From contig NZ_JACKUK010000023.1 in NCBI RefSeq assembly GCF_025822765.1, positions 267,535 through 331,534 on the forward strand: a DNA stretch of 64,000 nt, written 5' to 3'. The translations under genes and the position numbers were made by a program. Below are positions 25,833-35,565 of the stretch, in pieces (positions within the stretch are counted from its first letter, which is position 1; every line of letters starts with the position of its first letter). The notes under the pieces were generated by a model. The model saw only the letters and a list, made by a program, of their open reading frames with translations, had not been told where the DNA came from and made no database searches. Source of the stretch: Mycobacterium barrassiae. Its GTDB lineage: Bacteria; Actinomycetota; Actinomycetes; Mycobacteriales; Mycobacteriaceae.

Positions 25833-27260
25833 TCAGCTCGCCACGGCCATCGGTAGGACGGCCCCCACCGCGGTCAACTCGCCGGGCAGTCCGGAGGCCT
25901 CCCGCATCTCGACGAACGCGGCGATCATCGCGTCGGTCGCCTCGTGCGGGTCGGCGAGGGTGCTGTCATCGGTCAGCACCGAGATCGCGAGCTGGTCAAC
26001 GTAGCTCCAGACGGTGACGTTCATCCCGCTGCCCGCGACCACGGGCCCCACCGAATAGATCTCCGTGACCATGCCGCCCTCGATGGACCCCCGATCGCGG
26101 GGGCCTGCCACATTCGAGACCGTCAGATTGAACACGCTCGCGGATTCCACCCGCCGGGCCTGGCGGCGGAAGATCGCGGGCGCCATCGCCGGCGGCAGGT
26201 AGGACATCCACGCGGGCAGCACCGAAGGCCCTAGCAGCTGGTGATTCTCCTTGGCGATGCCAGTGGACAACGCGGTCAGCCGCACCCGCTCCAGCGGATC
26301 GTCGATGTGCACGGGCAGTGACGGGGTCATATAGGTGAACTCGTTGCCCGCCAACCGTTCTCGTGAGGGATTGGTGCTCACCGGCACCCCTGCCAGCAGC
26401 GGCGAGTCGGCATGCCCGTCGTAGCGCAACTGCAGACGGCGCAGCGCGCCCGCGACCGTCGCCAGCACGACATCGTTCAACGTCACGCCCAGGTGCTTGC
26501 TGGTCTCCTTCACATCCGCCAACGCCAGCGGCGCCGTCGCGAACCGCCGCCCCGGTGTCACCACGTGGTTGAGGAAGCACGGCGGCGGCGCGAAGTTGCG
26601 GGCCAGTTCCGGGTGGGCCCCGCGCTCCTTGGCTCGCCGTCGGACCCGGGAGGCGCCCGCAGCGGTCTCGCTCACCAGCCGGGGCAGCTTGCGGATCAGG
26701 CCGACGTGATCGCGGCCCGCGGCGGCCAGCAGCCGCGCCCTGGTGCCGGGCATGCCCTCCAGCCGGGGCGGCACCGCGTGCGCGATGTCGGCCGACTCGA
26801 GCGCCTTCGCCATCTGATTGGCCGACGCGACCCCGTCGGCGAGAACGTGATGCACCTTGTGCACGATCGCGATCCGGTCGTCGGCCAGGCCCTCGACGAG
26901 ATACATCTCCCACAGCGGGCGGCTGCGGTCCAGCGGCGTACTGGCGATCTGACCGATCATGCCGTCGAGTTCACGCCTGCCGCCGGGGGCGGGCACACGC
27001 GCACGGCGCAGGTGGTAGTCGAGATCGATGTCGTCGTTCTCCACCCACATGGGATGGTGAAGCTTGAACGGGATGTCGACGAGCTGATAGCGCAGCGGCG
27101 TCAACGCCATCAGCCGCGGATAGGCGATACGCCGGAACATCTCGAAGCTGAAGTCGTCGACGCCCGAGACATCCAGGATCCCGATCTTCAGCGTGTGCAT
27201 GTGCACTTCGGGCGTTTCGCTGTACAGCATCAAGGCGTCGACGCCGTTGAGTCGTTTCAT
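25833..27260 (-). CDS. Wax ester synthase/diacylglycerol acyltransferase (WS/DGAT)
   Basis: 475 residues from ATG 27260. The acyl-transfer motif HHxxxDG is present as KVHHVLADGVAS (about residues 130-140); the N-terminus MKRLNGVDALMLYSE and the C-terminal SNVAGPRD region are family-typical. It transfers an acyl group from acyl-CoA to a diacylglycerol or long-chain alcohol to store lipid. Divergent from DUF427, with a 26-bp regulon element between. Confidence 0.93.
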   Translation of the reverse strand: MKRLNGVDALMLYSETPEVHMHTLKIGILDVSGVDDFSFEMFRRIAYPRLMALTPLRYQLVDIPFKLHHPMWVENDDIDLDYHLRRARVPAPGGRRELDGMIGQIASTPLDRSRPLWEMYLVEGLADDRIAIVHKVHHVLADGVASANQMAKALESADIAHAVPPRLEGMPGTRARLLAAAGRDHVGLIRKLPRLVSETAAGASRVRRRAKERGAHPELARNFAPPPCFLNHVVTPGRRFATAPLALADVKETSKHLGVTLNDVVLATVAGALRRLQLRYDGHADSPLLAGVPVSTNPSRERLAGNEFTYMTPSLPVHIDDPLERVRLTALSTGIAKENHQLLGPSVLPAWMSYLPPAMAPAIFRRQARRVESASVFNLTVSNVAGPRDRGSIEGGMVTEIYSVGPVVAGSGMNVTVWSYVDQLAISVLTDDSTLADPHEATDAMIAAFVEMREASGLPGELTAVGAVLPMAVAS

Positions 27261-27320
27261 GTCCCCCGCTTCCCCGCAGCTTCCCCACTCGGTGATGTCG
27301 TCATTCCTTCGGCAAAGAAA

Positions 27321-27346
27321 TGACACTTGTTCAAGACTTTGTGAAG
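27321..27346. promoter_or_regulatory. 26-bp regulon element, site 2
   Basis: TGACAC at 27321 and TGTGAAG at 27340-27346, 19-bp phase, between the divergent WS/DGAT and DUF427 genes. ATG 27355 follows after exactly 8 bases, as at sites 5 and 8. Confidence 0.6.
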
Positions 27347-27354
27347 CTGGGTTC

Positions 27355-28032
27355 ATGAGTCTCGTCACCGGGCGTGGTCCGCTGAGTACCCATCCTGCCG
27401 GATGGTTTACCCCGCCGCTGGCCGTAGGCAGCGTCTTCGTCGAACCTCATCCGCGACGGGTCCAGGCCTTGCGCGACGGTGTCGCGGTGATCGACACCGA
27501 GCGGGCGCTGTTGGTGCATCGACCTGACCGACCGCTGAGTTATGCATTCATTCCAGAGGACATCGGGGAGCTGCTCAGTGAGCCGGTCGCCGAGGCGCCG
27601 GGATACGTCCAGGTGCCGTGGGACGCGGTCGACACCTGGCTGGAGGAAGGCCGCCGCCTCGTTCACTACCCGCCGAATCCGTACCACCGCGTCGACTGCA
27701 GGCCGACCGATCGCGCACTGCGCGTCACACTCGGCGACGAGGTCCTGGTGGACACGTCGGACACAATGATCGTCTTCGAGACGGCGCTCGAACCCCGCCT
27801 CTACGTCGCGCCGTCGCTGGTGCGCACCGACCTGCTACAGCGCTCACCGACAACCAGCTACTGCAATTACAAGGGTTACGCGACCTACTGGTCGGCGGTA
27901 AACGGTGACGACGTCGTCGCCGATGTCGCCTGGAGTTACGAGGAACCCCTACCCGAAACCTTGCCCATCAAGGGCTATTTCAGCTTCGACCCCGAACGTG
28001 TCGAGGTGGTGGCGCAGCTGCCGCGAGCGTGA
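27355..28032 (+). CDS. DUF427 domain protein
   Basis: 225 residues from ATG 27355. Two DUF427-like segments appear: RRVQALRDGVAVIDTERALLVHR in the N-terminal half, and the better conserved TPTSYCNYKG-type region (SPTTSYCNYKGYATYWSA) with VAWSYEEPLPE in the C-terminal half. The family's role is not known. The start codon is 8 bases after a regulon element, so the mRNA may be leaderless. Confidence 0.85.
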   Translation: MSLVTGRGPLSTHPAGWFTPPLAVGSVFVEPHPRRVQALRDGVAVIDTERALLVHRPDRPLSYAFIPEDIGELLSEPVAEAPGYVQVPWDAVDTWLEEGRRLVHYPPNPYHRVDCRPTDRALRVTLGDEVLVDTSDTMIVFETALEPRLYVAPSLVRTDLLQRSPTTSYCNYKGYATYWSAVNGDDVVADVAWSYEEPLPETLPIKGYFSFDPERVEVVAQLPRA

Positions 28033-28065
28033 GGTGACCGTGTATCGGTCCCCTGCGCCTACGGC

Positions 28066-28080
28066 ACCGTAAGTTACGGT
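28066..28080. promoter_or_regulatory. Palindromic operator candidate upstream of the acyl-CoA dehydrogenase
   Basis: Perfect inverted repeat ACCGTAA-G-TTACGGT, 59 bp before GTG 28139, within the 106-bp gap between DUF427 and the FadE5-like gene. It differs from the 26-bp regulon element, so this gene appears to be under separate control. Confidence 0.55.
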
Positions 28081-28138
28081 TGCGTACATTTCCCCTGCTC
28101 AGCCACACTTCCATCGGCTAGAGCGAAGGGAAACAGCT

Positions 28139-29971
28139 GTGGGGCACTACATCAGCAACGTGCGCGATATCGAGTTCAACCTCTTCGAGGTGCTCGGACT
28201 CGAAGAGGTCCTGGATTCCGGCGGTTACGGCGACCTCGACACCGACACCGTGCGCACCATGCTCGACGAGGTCGTCAGGCTCGCCGAAGGACCTGTCGCG
28301 GAATCGTTCGCCAGCGCCGACCGTCATCCGCCCGTGTTCGACCCGAAGACCCATTCCATCAGCGTCCCCGGCGAATTGGCCAAGTCCATTCAGGCGATCA
28401 AGGACTCCGACTGGTGGCGCATCGGCCTCGCGGAGGAAATCGGTGGAGTGCCTGCGCCGGCGCCTCTGGTGTGGGCCGTCAACGAGATGCTGCTCGTCGC
28501 CAACTCGTCGGCGGCCTTCTGGTGGGCGCTGGGACCGACCATGGCGCACGCGCTGTACATCGAAGGCAATGACGAGCAGAAGCGCTGGGCCGCAGTCGGT
28601 GTCGAGCGCGGCTGGGCGGCGACCATGGTCCTGACCGAACCCGACGCCGGATCCGATGTCGGGGCGGGCCGCACTAAAGCCATCGCTCAACCGGATGGCA
28701 CCTGGCATATCGAGGGCGTCAAACGCTTCATCTCCGGCGGCGACGTCGGCGACACCGCGGAGAACATCTTCCATCTCGTGCTCGCACGCCCTGAGGGTGC
28801 GGGGCCGGGCACCAAGGGGCTGAGCCTGTTCTACGTTCCCAAGTTCCTCTTCGACCCCGAGACATTCGAACTCGGCGCTCGCAACGGCGTTTTCGTGACC
28901 GGCCTGGAACACAAGATGGGCATCAAGTCGTCGCCGACGTGCGAGCTGACGTTCGGCGCTGACGGCGTTCCGGCCGTCGGCTATCTGGTCGGCGATGTCC
29001 ACAACGGCATCGCGCAGATGTTCACGGTGATCGAAAACGCGCGGATGACGATCGGCGTCAAGTCGGCAGGCACACTGTCGACGGGATATCTCAACGCGCT
29101 GGCATACGCCAAGGAGCGCATCCAGGGCGCCGATATGACCCAGATGACCGACAAGACCGCGCCCCGGGTGGCGATCATCGCCCATCCCGACGTGCGGCGA
29201 AGTCTGATGACCCAGAAGGCGTACGCCGAAGGATTGCGAGCGCTGTACATGTACGCCGCGGCGCACCAGAACAACGATGTCGCCCAACATGTCTCGGGCG
29301 CGGACCCGGATCTGGCGCACCGCGTGGACGATCTGCTGCTGCCGATTGTCAAGGGTGTCGGTTCCGAACGGGCCTACGAGATCCTGACCGAGTCGCTGCA
29401 GACGCTCGGCGGGTCCGGGTTCTTGCAGGACTACCCGATCGAGCAGTACATCCGTGACGCGAAGATCGACTCGCTATATGAGGGCACGACTGCCATCCAA
29501 GCGCTGGACCTGATCTTCCGCAAGATCTTCCGCGACAACGGCGCGGCGCTGGCGCATGTGTCAGCGCAGATCAGCAAGACCATCGAAACGTGTGATGCCG
29601 CACTGAAACCGCAGGCGGAACTGCTTCGGGTCGCTCTCGGCGACGTGGAGGCGATGACGGCCGCGCTGACCGGTTACCTGATGGCGGCCTCAGAGCAGCC
29701 GTCCGAGATCTACAAGATCGGCCTGTCGTCGGTGCGTTACCTGATGGCCGTCGGCGACCTGATCATCGGGTGGCGGCTGTTGGCGCAGGCGGACGTCGCG
29801 CACGCGGCGCTGGCGGCCGGCGCGTCGGGCAGTGACGAGGCCTTCTATCAGGGCAAGATCGCGACCGCGATGTTCTTCGCGTCGAACATGCTGCCTAGGA
29901 TCAGCACTGTGCGCGCGACGGTGGAGACGGTCGACGACGACATCATGCGGCTGCCGGAGGCGTCGTTCTAA
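28139..29971 (+). CDS. Acyl-CoA dehydrogenase, FadE5-like
   Basis: 610 residues from GTG 28139 (GAAGGGAAAC upstream), the long acyl-CoA dehydrogenase class with an extra C-terminal domain. [14 protein letters not shown] is the FAD/substrate region; the catalytic Glu lies in [14 protein letters not shown]. It catalyses alpha,beta-dehydrogenation of acyl-CoA with FAD, feeding beta-oxidation. By length and N-terminus ([17 protein letters not shown]) it resembles mycobacterial FadE5. Confidence 0.92.
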   Translation: MGHYISNVRDIEFNLFEVLGLEEVLDSGGYGDLDTDTVRTMLDEVVRLAEGPVAESFASADRHPPVFDPKTHSISVPGELAKSIQAIKDSDWWRIGLAEEIGGVPAPAPLVWAVNEMLLVANSSAAFWWALGPTMAHALYIEGNDEQKRWAAVGVERGWAATMVLTEPDAGSDVGAGRTKAIAQPDGTWHIEGVKRFISGGDVGDTAENIFHLVLARPEGAGPGTKGLSLFYVPKFLFDPETFELGARNGVFVTGLEHKMGIKSSPTCELTFGADGVPAVGYLVGDVHNGIAQMFTVIENARMTIGVKSAGTLSTGYLNALAYAKERIQGADMTQMTDKTAPRVAIIAHPDVRRSLMTQKAYAEGLRALYMYAAAHQNNDVAQHVSGADPDLAHRVDDLLLPIVKGVGSERAYEILTESLQTLGGSGFLQDYPIEQYIRDAKIDSLYEGTTAIQALDLIFRKIFRDNGAALAHVSAQISKTIETCDAALKPQAELLRVALGDVEAMTAALTGYLMAASEQPSEIYKIGLSSVRYLMAVGDLIIGWRLLAQADVAHAALAAGASGSDEAFYQGKIATAMFFASNMLPRISTVRATVETVDDDIMRLPEASF

Positions 29972-30061
29972 CTCTTGATCGCCGAGGCTGCGGGGAGATC
30001 GCCGTTTCGCGGAAAACCACGCTCTCTCAGCAGTTTCGATTCAGAGGAGCGGGTGTCGCGC

Positions 30062-31174
30062 TCAGCCGCCGACGCCGGCGGCCACCACTGACGTCGATCG
30101 CGGCCGGATCGAGACGGCTGCACCGACGCACAGCGCCGCCACCACGAAACTCACCACGGCATACAGCAGGCTTCCCGTCGGCGTGCCATCGCTTGTCACA
30201 CCGTCGACAGCAGCGAAATACGCGGGCAGCGCGCTGATCCACAGCACGGCGAGCACGCCGAGGTAAACAGGCCCGAAGATTCGCACGAAGGGACTGGGCG
30301 CCGCATCGCGGTCGCCCCGCACTCGCGACCACTGCCCGATCAGCACCGGAACGGCGATGGCGGCGACGATGACGAGTTCGACCGAGAACACGATCGCCTG
30401 CGCGGTGGCCTTCCCGCTGAACAGCGAGGACGGGGTGCTCAGAACCGCGATACCGATGGGCGTCAGCACCCCGGCGACCCCGACGCGCCACGCGAGACCC
30501 CAACCACGTCGTCGACCTCGGCCCGTCAACAGCAGGACGAGCAGCGTCACCACCACCGGGCCGAGCGTGGCGAAGATGAAGACACTGGTCATCGGGACCG
30601 AAGCGAGCATCGGCCAGTTGATCGCGTTGTCGGTATTCCAAGCCCACCATCGCAATTGAGGTCCGAGTTGATCGAACACCTCGTAGAGGCAGTGGTGCAC
30701 GAAGCCGACGCAGACAGCGCCCACCACGATGCCGCGATCGCGGAACACCCCGAGCGAGCGAACGATCTCGTAGGCCAAGGTGACCACCGCTGGGTAGAGC
30801 GCCACGATATAGAGCGGTAACCGCTCGAACAGGAACTGCACAGTGAAGACGTTGTGCGCGAAGACGACTCCCAGGGACTCCTCGATCCCGAACACGTTCG
30901 GGAAGTACAACGGAATCTCGATGACGAACAGATAGAGAACGGTGGCGACCCACAACGCCAGGTTGATCGGGTCACCGTATCGCCGCAGTCGGTGGATCGA
31001 ATACAGCAGTGCGAACACCGCACCCGCCACCATCATCAACTCGAGCACCGGCAGCGTCGAGTTCGACAAGGCGAACGGATTGCGCAGATGGATGACGGCG
31101 GGGGCGTTCTGACAGGTGAAATCACCTAGCGCATTGGCGATATCGTCGAAGACCTCGTAGCACTGTGCGGCCAT
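30062..31174 (-). CDS. Polytopic membrane protein of unknown function
   Basis: 370 residues with about eight hydrophobic segments (for example LELMMVAGAVFALLYSI, LALWVATVLYLFVIEIPLYF, LVVALCVGAAV-type C-terminal helices). An acidic, Cys-containing N-terminus (MAAQCYEVFDDIANAL) precedes the first helix. No transporter signature is recognised. It starts 3 bp after the stop of the metal-dependent hydrolase-like gene, so the two are co-transcribed. Confidence 0.75.
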   Translation of the reverse strand: MAAQCYEVFDDIANALGDFTCQNAPAVIHLRNPFALSNSTLPVLELMMVAGAVFALLYSIHRLRRYGDPINLALWVATVLYLFVIEIPLYFPNVFGIEESLGVVFAHNVFTVQFLFERLPLYIVALYPAVVTLAYEIVRSLGVFRDRGIVVGAVCVGFVHHCLYEVFDQLGPQLRWWAWNTDNAINWPMLASVPMTSVFIFATLGPVVVTLLVLLLTGRGRRRGWGLAWRVGVAGVLTPIGIAVLSTPSSLFSGKATAQAIVFSVELVIVAAIAVPVLIGQWSRVRGDRDAAPSPFVRIFGPVYLGVLAVLWISALPAYFAAVDGVTSDGTPTGSLLYAVVSFVVAALCVGAAVSIRPRSTSVVAAGVGG

Positions 31175-31177
31175 GAT

Positions 31178-32089
31178 TCACCCCGCGCGTTCCGCGGAAT
31201 ACCAACGTGTGACGTCCTCGCCGCGGTCCCATCTGGCGAACCATTGGTCGGCGAACTCCGGCAGCGGTTCGTGCGCCGGATTGTGGAACGGCGTCTGGCT
31301 CAGCAGCACACGTGCCGCCGCGACGGCCTTTTCCTTGGGCGCAACGCTGCTGAATGCCGGCGCCACCCCGTCGCGTCCGCCGAAGGTCAGCTTCTGGCGC
31401 AGCGCATTACGAATTCGGAACGTGGGCAGGAAAGTTCGCGCGTCGACCTTGCGATCCTCGAGCGGGACGTGCTTGTTCACGCCGTTGGCGATGATCGCCG
31501 CCACTTCGAGGAGGTGTTTGAAGATCCCCGGCAGCATCCGCATGCGGTACCACGGCTTGCCCACGACGGCGTCGTAGATGATCAGCGCCGAGCTGCGGTG
31601 TTCGACCTCCTCGACGAAGTGCCAGAGAAACAGTGACGCCACCCGTTCGTCGCCGGGCCGGAACAGGGTGCGCTCGTTGTCGAGCATCATCTTGAAACTG
31701 GGCGTGAATGTCGCCTCGGTGTCGGCGACGTAGGCGAGCCGGAACTCCAACGGCCTTGTCGCCGTGACATTGTCAAAGCTCGCGAGCATCTCGTCGAAGG
31801 TCTCCTGCAGCCCCGGGTAGTGCCGGATGAGTGCGTTGACGTGCTTGCGGTGCGTGCTCGAGTGCTGCGCCTCCTGACGCAGAAACGCCATCGCCTCGAC
31901 GTCCACCGCGGGATCGGTGATGAGTGGCCGGGCCTCCTGCACGGCGGCGACGATCATCTGCTCGAATCCGATCGCGATCATCGACGTCGCGTTCATCGAA
32001 AACGAGAACGCGGGGCTGGTGGGGTTCCACATCCACGGCACGTCCGCCGTGAAGTCGAACTTGGGTCGCCGGATTTCCAGCTCGGTCAC
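31178..32089 (-). CDS. PF10118-type predicted metal-dependent hydrolase (ferritin-like)
   Basis: 303 residues. Helical protein with paired carboxylate/histidine motifs EAQHSSTHRKHVNAL and EEVEHRSSALIIYD, typical of the PF10118 family and suggestive of a di-iron-type site. The substrate is unknown; it is often found near lipid genes. First gene of a pair with the membrane protein, divergent from a TetR regulator with a clear operator between. Confidence 0.82.
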   Translation of the reverse strand: MTELEIRRPKFDFTADVPWMWNPTSPAFSFSMNATSMIAIGFEQMIVAAVQEARPLITDPAVDVEAMAFLRQEAQHSSTHRKHVNALIRHYPGLQETFDEMLASFDNVTATRPLEFRLAYVADTEATFTPSFKMMLDNERTLFRPGDERVASLFLWHFVEEVEHRSSALIIYDAVVGKPWYRMRMLPGIFKHLLEVAAIIANGVNKHVPLEDRKVDARTFLPTFRIRNALRQKLTFGGRDGVAPAFSSVAPKEKAVAAARVLLSQTPFHNPAHEPLPEFADQWFARWDRGEDVTRWYSAERAG

Positions 32090-32103
32090 GACTCACCCAC
32101 TCA

Positions 32104-32137
32104 TTACACATTGAGACATCACGTGTATCATGTGTAA
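32104..32137. promoter_or_regulatory. TetR operator candidate (TTACACAT/ATGTGTAA)
   Basis: TTACACAT (32104-32111) and ATGTGTAA (32130-32137) form a perfect inverted repeat of 8-base arms with an 18-base spacer, in the 76-bp gap between the divergent starts at 32089 and 32166. The site differs from the nearby 26-bp regulon elements in spacing. Confidence 0.65.
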
Positions 32138-32165
32138 TTGTTAACCGGCCGGCGTGGAGGAGTCA

Positions 32166-32768
32166 ATGGGCCGCAAGGGCTGGGCGGGCGCACCGCCGGC
32201 GGACGATGATGATGCCCGTAAGCGCATCATCAACGCGGCGCTGACCTGCATTGAACGCCAAGGCCCCGCACAGACCACACTGTCGGATGTCGCCGACTCG
32301 CTTGGCATCACCCGACGAACGGTCTACCGCTACTTCGCCAACACTGAGGAACTGTTTCTCGCCGCGGCCGACGTCGCCTTGAACGGCTTCGTGGCCAACA
32401 TCGAACACATCACCTCGGAGTTCGACGACGTCGCACACCAGATGGTCGACGTCGTCGCGTACATCATCGAGCAGCTGCCGGAACAGCCCTTGTTGACCCT
32501 GTTGCTCGAGAACGACCGGGCCAACCAGTTCAGCCGACGCATGTTGGAGCCCGTCGTGATCGCACGATGCCGGGTCATCCTGCAGCACACCCGAATCGAC
32601 TGGGCGGCGCTGGGATACACCGAAACCGACATCGACGAACTCGTCGAGTTCCTGTTGCGCATCATCCAATCGATGGTCATCGCGCCCGCCGAACCCCCGC
32701 GCACCGGCGCACAATTACGGGCCTATCTGCGCCGATGGATCGCGCCCGCGCTCAGCCCGCGGCCTTGA
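32166..32768 (+). CDS. TetR-family transcriptional regulator
   Basis: 200 residues from ATG 32166, preceded by GGAGG with good spacing (GTG 32154 is an alternative). HTH: TTLSDVADSLGITRRTVYRYF followed by ANTEELF. Divergent from the PF10118/membrane protein pair, which it most likely represses through the inverted repeat at 32104. The 3' end overlaps the convergent LLM gene by 17 bp. Confidence 0.88.
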   Translation: MGRKGWAGAPPADDDDARKRIINAALTCIERQGPAQTTLSDVADSLGITRRTVYRYFANTEELFLAAADVALNGFVANIEHITSEFDDVAHQMVDVVAYIIEQLPEQPLLTLLLENDRANQFSRRMLEPVVIARCRVILQHTRIDWAALGYTETDIDELVEFLLRIIQSMVIAPAEPPRTGAQLRAYLRRWIAPALSPRP

Positions 32769-33672
32769 TCACCGAACTGCCGAAGCGGTCGATGGTCTCC
32801 AGCACATGCGTCAGGCTGTCGCCCGGCATCCCGACCTGAACCCACGTAACACCCGCGGCCGCAAGCTTTTCCAGACCGGTGAGATAGGCGTCGGCGTTGA
32901 AGTCGTCGTCGCCCGGGCTGCCACCCTCGGCGTTGGTGAACGTGATGTCGATGCCCGCGAAGTCCCGGCCGGCGGCGTCGAACCTGCGGCGCAGATCCTC
33001 GATCCCGTCGACCAGGGTCTCGGCATCCATGACGGCGGTGCGCGCGGTCTGCGCCAGCATCGCCGGTGCGGGAAACGGGCACCAGCCGTCGCCGTGTTCG
33101 ACGACACGCTTACGCGCCGCGGAGGTGTTGCCGCCGATCCAGATGGGCGGATGCGGTGTGCTCACGGGCCTCGGGTGTGCGGTGATGCCCTTGGCGCTGA
33201 AATGTCGTCCTTCGTAGGAGAAGTCGTCGGTGGTCCAGATCCCCCGGATCACCTCGAGCGCCTCCTCGAACAGCGCGGCACGTTCGTCGAAGTCCACCCC
33301 GAGCGCGGTGAACTCCCGCTTCAGGTAGCCCACGCCGACCCCGAGCGTGAACCGGCCGTCCGACAGCAGGTCGAGCGTCGCTCCCGCCTTGGCCACCACG
33401 AACGGATTGCGGTACGGCAACACGACGATGTTCGGGATCAGCCGCAGTGTCGTGGTCCGCGCCGCGGCGTAACCCATCGCGACGAACGGGTCGACCGCGT
33501 CGTGCCCGCCGGACTCCAACCATCTCTGCGACGGCGCCGGATGATCGGTGAACCCGAAGCCGTGGAAGCCGGCCGCCTCGGCCGCCGCTGCGACGGTCGC
33601 GATGCCCGAGCCGGTCACCAGCTCCGGGTTGTACGGATGGCTGTGCATCGGGTGGGTGAACGTGAACCGCAT
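32752..33672 (-). CDS. LLM-class F420-dependent oxidoreductase
   Basis: 306 residues from ATG 33672 (MRFTFTHPMHSH). LLM barrel features: AAEAAGFHGFGFTDHPAPSQRW, TLRLIPNIVVLPYRNPFVVAK, FTLGVGVGYLKREF and IWIGGNTSAARKR. Probably F420H2-dependent; substrate unknown. Divergent from the MaoC-type dehydratase gene. An upstream ATG 33753 is possible, but the extra residues do not look like this family. Confidence 0.85.
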   Translation of the reverse strand: MRFTFTHPMHSHPYNPELVTGSGIATVAAAAEAAGFHGFGFTDHPAPSQRWLESGGHDAVDPFVAMGYAAARTTTLRLIPNIVVLPYRNPFVVAKAGATLDLLSDGRFTLGVGVGYLKREFTALGVDFDERAALFEEALEVIRGIWTTDDFSYEGRHFSAKGITAHPRPVSTPHPPIWIGGNTSAARKRVVEHGDGWCPFPAPAMLAQTARTAVMDAETLVDGIEDLRRRFDAAGRDFAGIDITFTNAEGGSPGDDDFNADAYLTGLEKLAAAGVTWVQVGMPGDSLTHVLETIDRFGSSVIKAAG

Positions 33673-33799
33673 GTAGTGCTCCGCTTCCGCGCGGCCGAGC
33701 CGCACATCCAACACCAGAACAATCTTCTCGATTTCTGAGAATGTCGTTACCATGCGAACCACCGAAAGTACAGAGTTCACGGCAGAAGGGTCACCCGGG

Positions 33800-34636
33800 A
33801 TGAGCGAGTTGGGCGTGGCCGCCGTCCGGCACGGCCCGTTCACCGGGCGCCTGGACCCCGAGACCATCGCCCGCTATGCCGCTGTGACAGGTGACCGCAC
33901 GGCAGCCGTGCTCGACGGCGGCGCGGTGCCCGCGGTGTTCCCGGTGCTTCTGGTCTTCGCCCCGAATGAGGTCGCGCGGGCAGACCTGCCCCATGCGGCG
34001 TACCAGGGTGCCCGCGGCGGCGTTCACGGCGAGCACGACATCGTGCTGCACCGGCCGCTACGTCCTGGCGAGATGCTGGAGACCTGGTCGCAGATTTCAG
34101 CGATTCGGACGACGCGGGCAGGCACCCAGGTGGTGATGCACTTCGACCAGGTGGACGAGCACGGGGCTGTCGTCGTCGAACAATGGTGGACGATGATGCT
34201 GCTCGGCTTGCACGGCATGGCGGACCTCGGTACGACGCCGGCCGGGCACCGGTTCCCGGATGCGGCGCGCGCCCGCCCACTCGGCACGGCCAGTCATCAC
34301 ATCGAAGCAGACATCACGCGCCGCTACGCCGAATTGTCCGGCGACTGGGCCGCACATCATTTCGACATCGAGTTGGCCCGCGAGGCCGGCTTCGGCTTCG
34401 TGTTCGCACACGGCCTGTGCACGATGGCGATCTGCACCCACCGCGTGCTCGGCCTCCTGGGTGTCGACGACCCGGGCCGGGTTCGACGCGTCGCCGTGCG
34501 GTTCGCCGCACCCACCCCGCTGAACTGTGACCTGACGGTGAATGCCTTTGGCATCTCACAGCATTCGTTCGCGTTCGAGGCCGAGACTGACGGGACGAAG
34601 ACCATCACCCATGGAAGATTGGAGCTGCGGCAATGA
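33800..34636 (+). CDS. MaoC-like/FAS1-like acyl dehydratase
   Basis: 278 residues from ATG 33800 (AGAAGGG upstream; ATG 33752 is an alternative). Double hot-dog architecture: an N-terminal FAS1-like dehydratase domain (IARYAAVTGDRT) and a C-terminal MaoC hydratase domain with SGDWAAHHFD and VFAHGLCTMA, carrying the Asp/His pair. It likely hydrates an enoyl-CoA. The stop overlaps the next LLM gene's ATG. Confidence 0.8.
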   Translation: MSELGVAAVRHGPFTGRLDPETIARYAAVTGDRTAAVLDGGAVPAVFPVLLVFAPNEVARADLPHAAYQGARGGVHGEHDIVLHRPLRPGEMLETWSQISAIRTTRAGTQVVMHFDQVDEHGAVVVEQWWTMMLLGLHGMADLGTTPAGHRFPDAARARPLGTASHHIEADITRRYAELSGDWAAHHFDIELAREAGFGFVFAHGLCTMAICTHRVLGLLGVDDPGRVRRVAVRFAAPTPLNCDLTVNAFGISQHSFAFEAETDGTKTITHGRLELRQ

Positions 34637-35565
34637 GAAGGCCGGAGATCGGTGTCTATCTGCCTCAGATGGGCTTCACCTACGACGAGGTCCTTCACCG
34701 CACACAGCGCTGCGAGCAGCTGGGCATCGACTCGGTCTGGCTCTACGACCATCTCTACGCGCCCGGCATGCCGGACTATCCGTCGATGGAGGCGTGGACC
34801 CTGGCCACGGCGCTGCTGAGCCGCACCGAACGCATTCGGATCGGACATATGGTGCTGTGCAACCAGTTCCGCCATCCCGCGGTGCTGGCCAAGATGGCGA
34901 CGACGCTGGACCAGATCTCTGGAGGCAGGCTTGCGCTCGGCATCGGCAGCGGCTCCATCGAGGACGAGCACTCCCGCCTCGGGCTGCCGTGGGGCACGTT
35001 CGCCGAGCGTTCCGAGCGTCTCGGCGAGACGCTGCAGATCCTGCATCAGGCGTTCGCCGACGAGGTGATCGACTTTGCCGGAAAGCATTTCACCGTCCGC
35101 GACATGCCGATCAAGCCATCGGCGGTGCAGCAGCCCCGACCACCGGTCGTCGTGGGCGGGGTCGGCGAGAAGTACACGCTACCGCTGGTGGCACGCTATG
35201 CCGACGTCTGGAATGTCCCCACCTATGCGCTCGGCGAGCTCGAACACAAGATCTCCGTGCTGCGGTCGATATGCGACGAGGTCGGCCGTGACCCGTCGAC
35301 CATCGTCATGTCGATCGAGGCGGTGATGGCGTTGGCGGCCGACGACGCGTCACTGCCCACGGTGCGACAGCTCGCCGAGAAGCGTTTCGGCATGCCGGCA
35401 TTCGGACTCCGGGAGGGCGGCCTGATCGGAACACCGCCGCAGATCGTCGACCGACTGAACCAATTGAAGGAACTGGGGTTCGGCCAGATCGTGTTGTTCA
35501 CCCACGACCGCGGCTCCGACGAGACGCTCGACCTGCTGGCGGCCGAGGTGATCGCGAAACTCTAA
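34633..35565 (+). CDS. LLM-class F420-dependent oxidoreductase
   Basis: 310 residues. Family features include EQLGIDSVWLYDHLYAPGMP, RIRIGHMVLCNQFRHPAVLAKM and LALGIGSGSIEDEH. Translationally coupled to the dehydratase by an ATGA overlap (34633-34636). The 3' end overlaps the convergent acyl-CoA dehydrogenase by 4 bp. Substrate unknown; the pairing suggests it acts on the same CoA- or acid-type intermediate. Confidence 0.87.
   Translation: MRRPEIGVYLPQMGFTYDEVLHRTQRCEQLGIDSVWLYDHLYAPGMPDYPSMEAWTLATALLSRTERIRIGHMVLCNQFRHPAVLAKMATTLDQISGGRLALGIGSGSIEDEHSRLGLPWGTFAERSERLGETLQILHQAFADEVIDFAGKHFTVRDMPIKPSAVQQPRPPVVVGGVGEKYTLPLVARYADVWNVPTYALGELEHKISVLRSICDEVGRDPSTIVMSIEAVMALAADDASLPTVRQLAEKRFGMPAFGLREGGLIGTPPQIVDRLNQLKELGFGQIVLFTHDRGSDETLDLLAAEVIAKL

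Noticed and set aside
33672-33753. An upstream ATG (33753) as the start of the LLM gene
   Set aside because: The added 27 residues do not resemble LLM N-termini and occupy the divergent promoter region.
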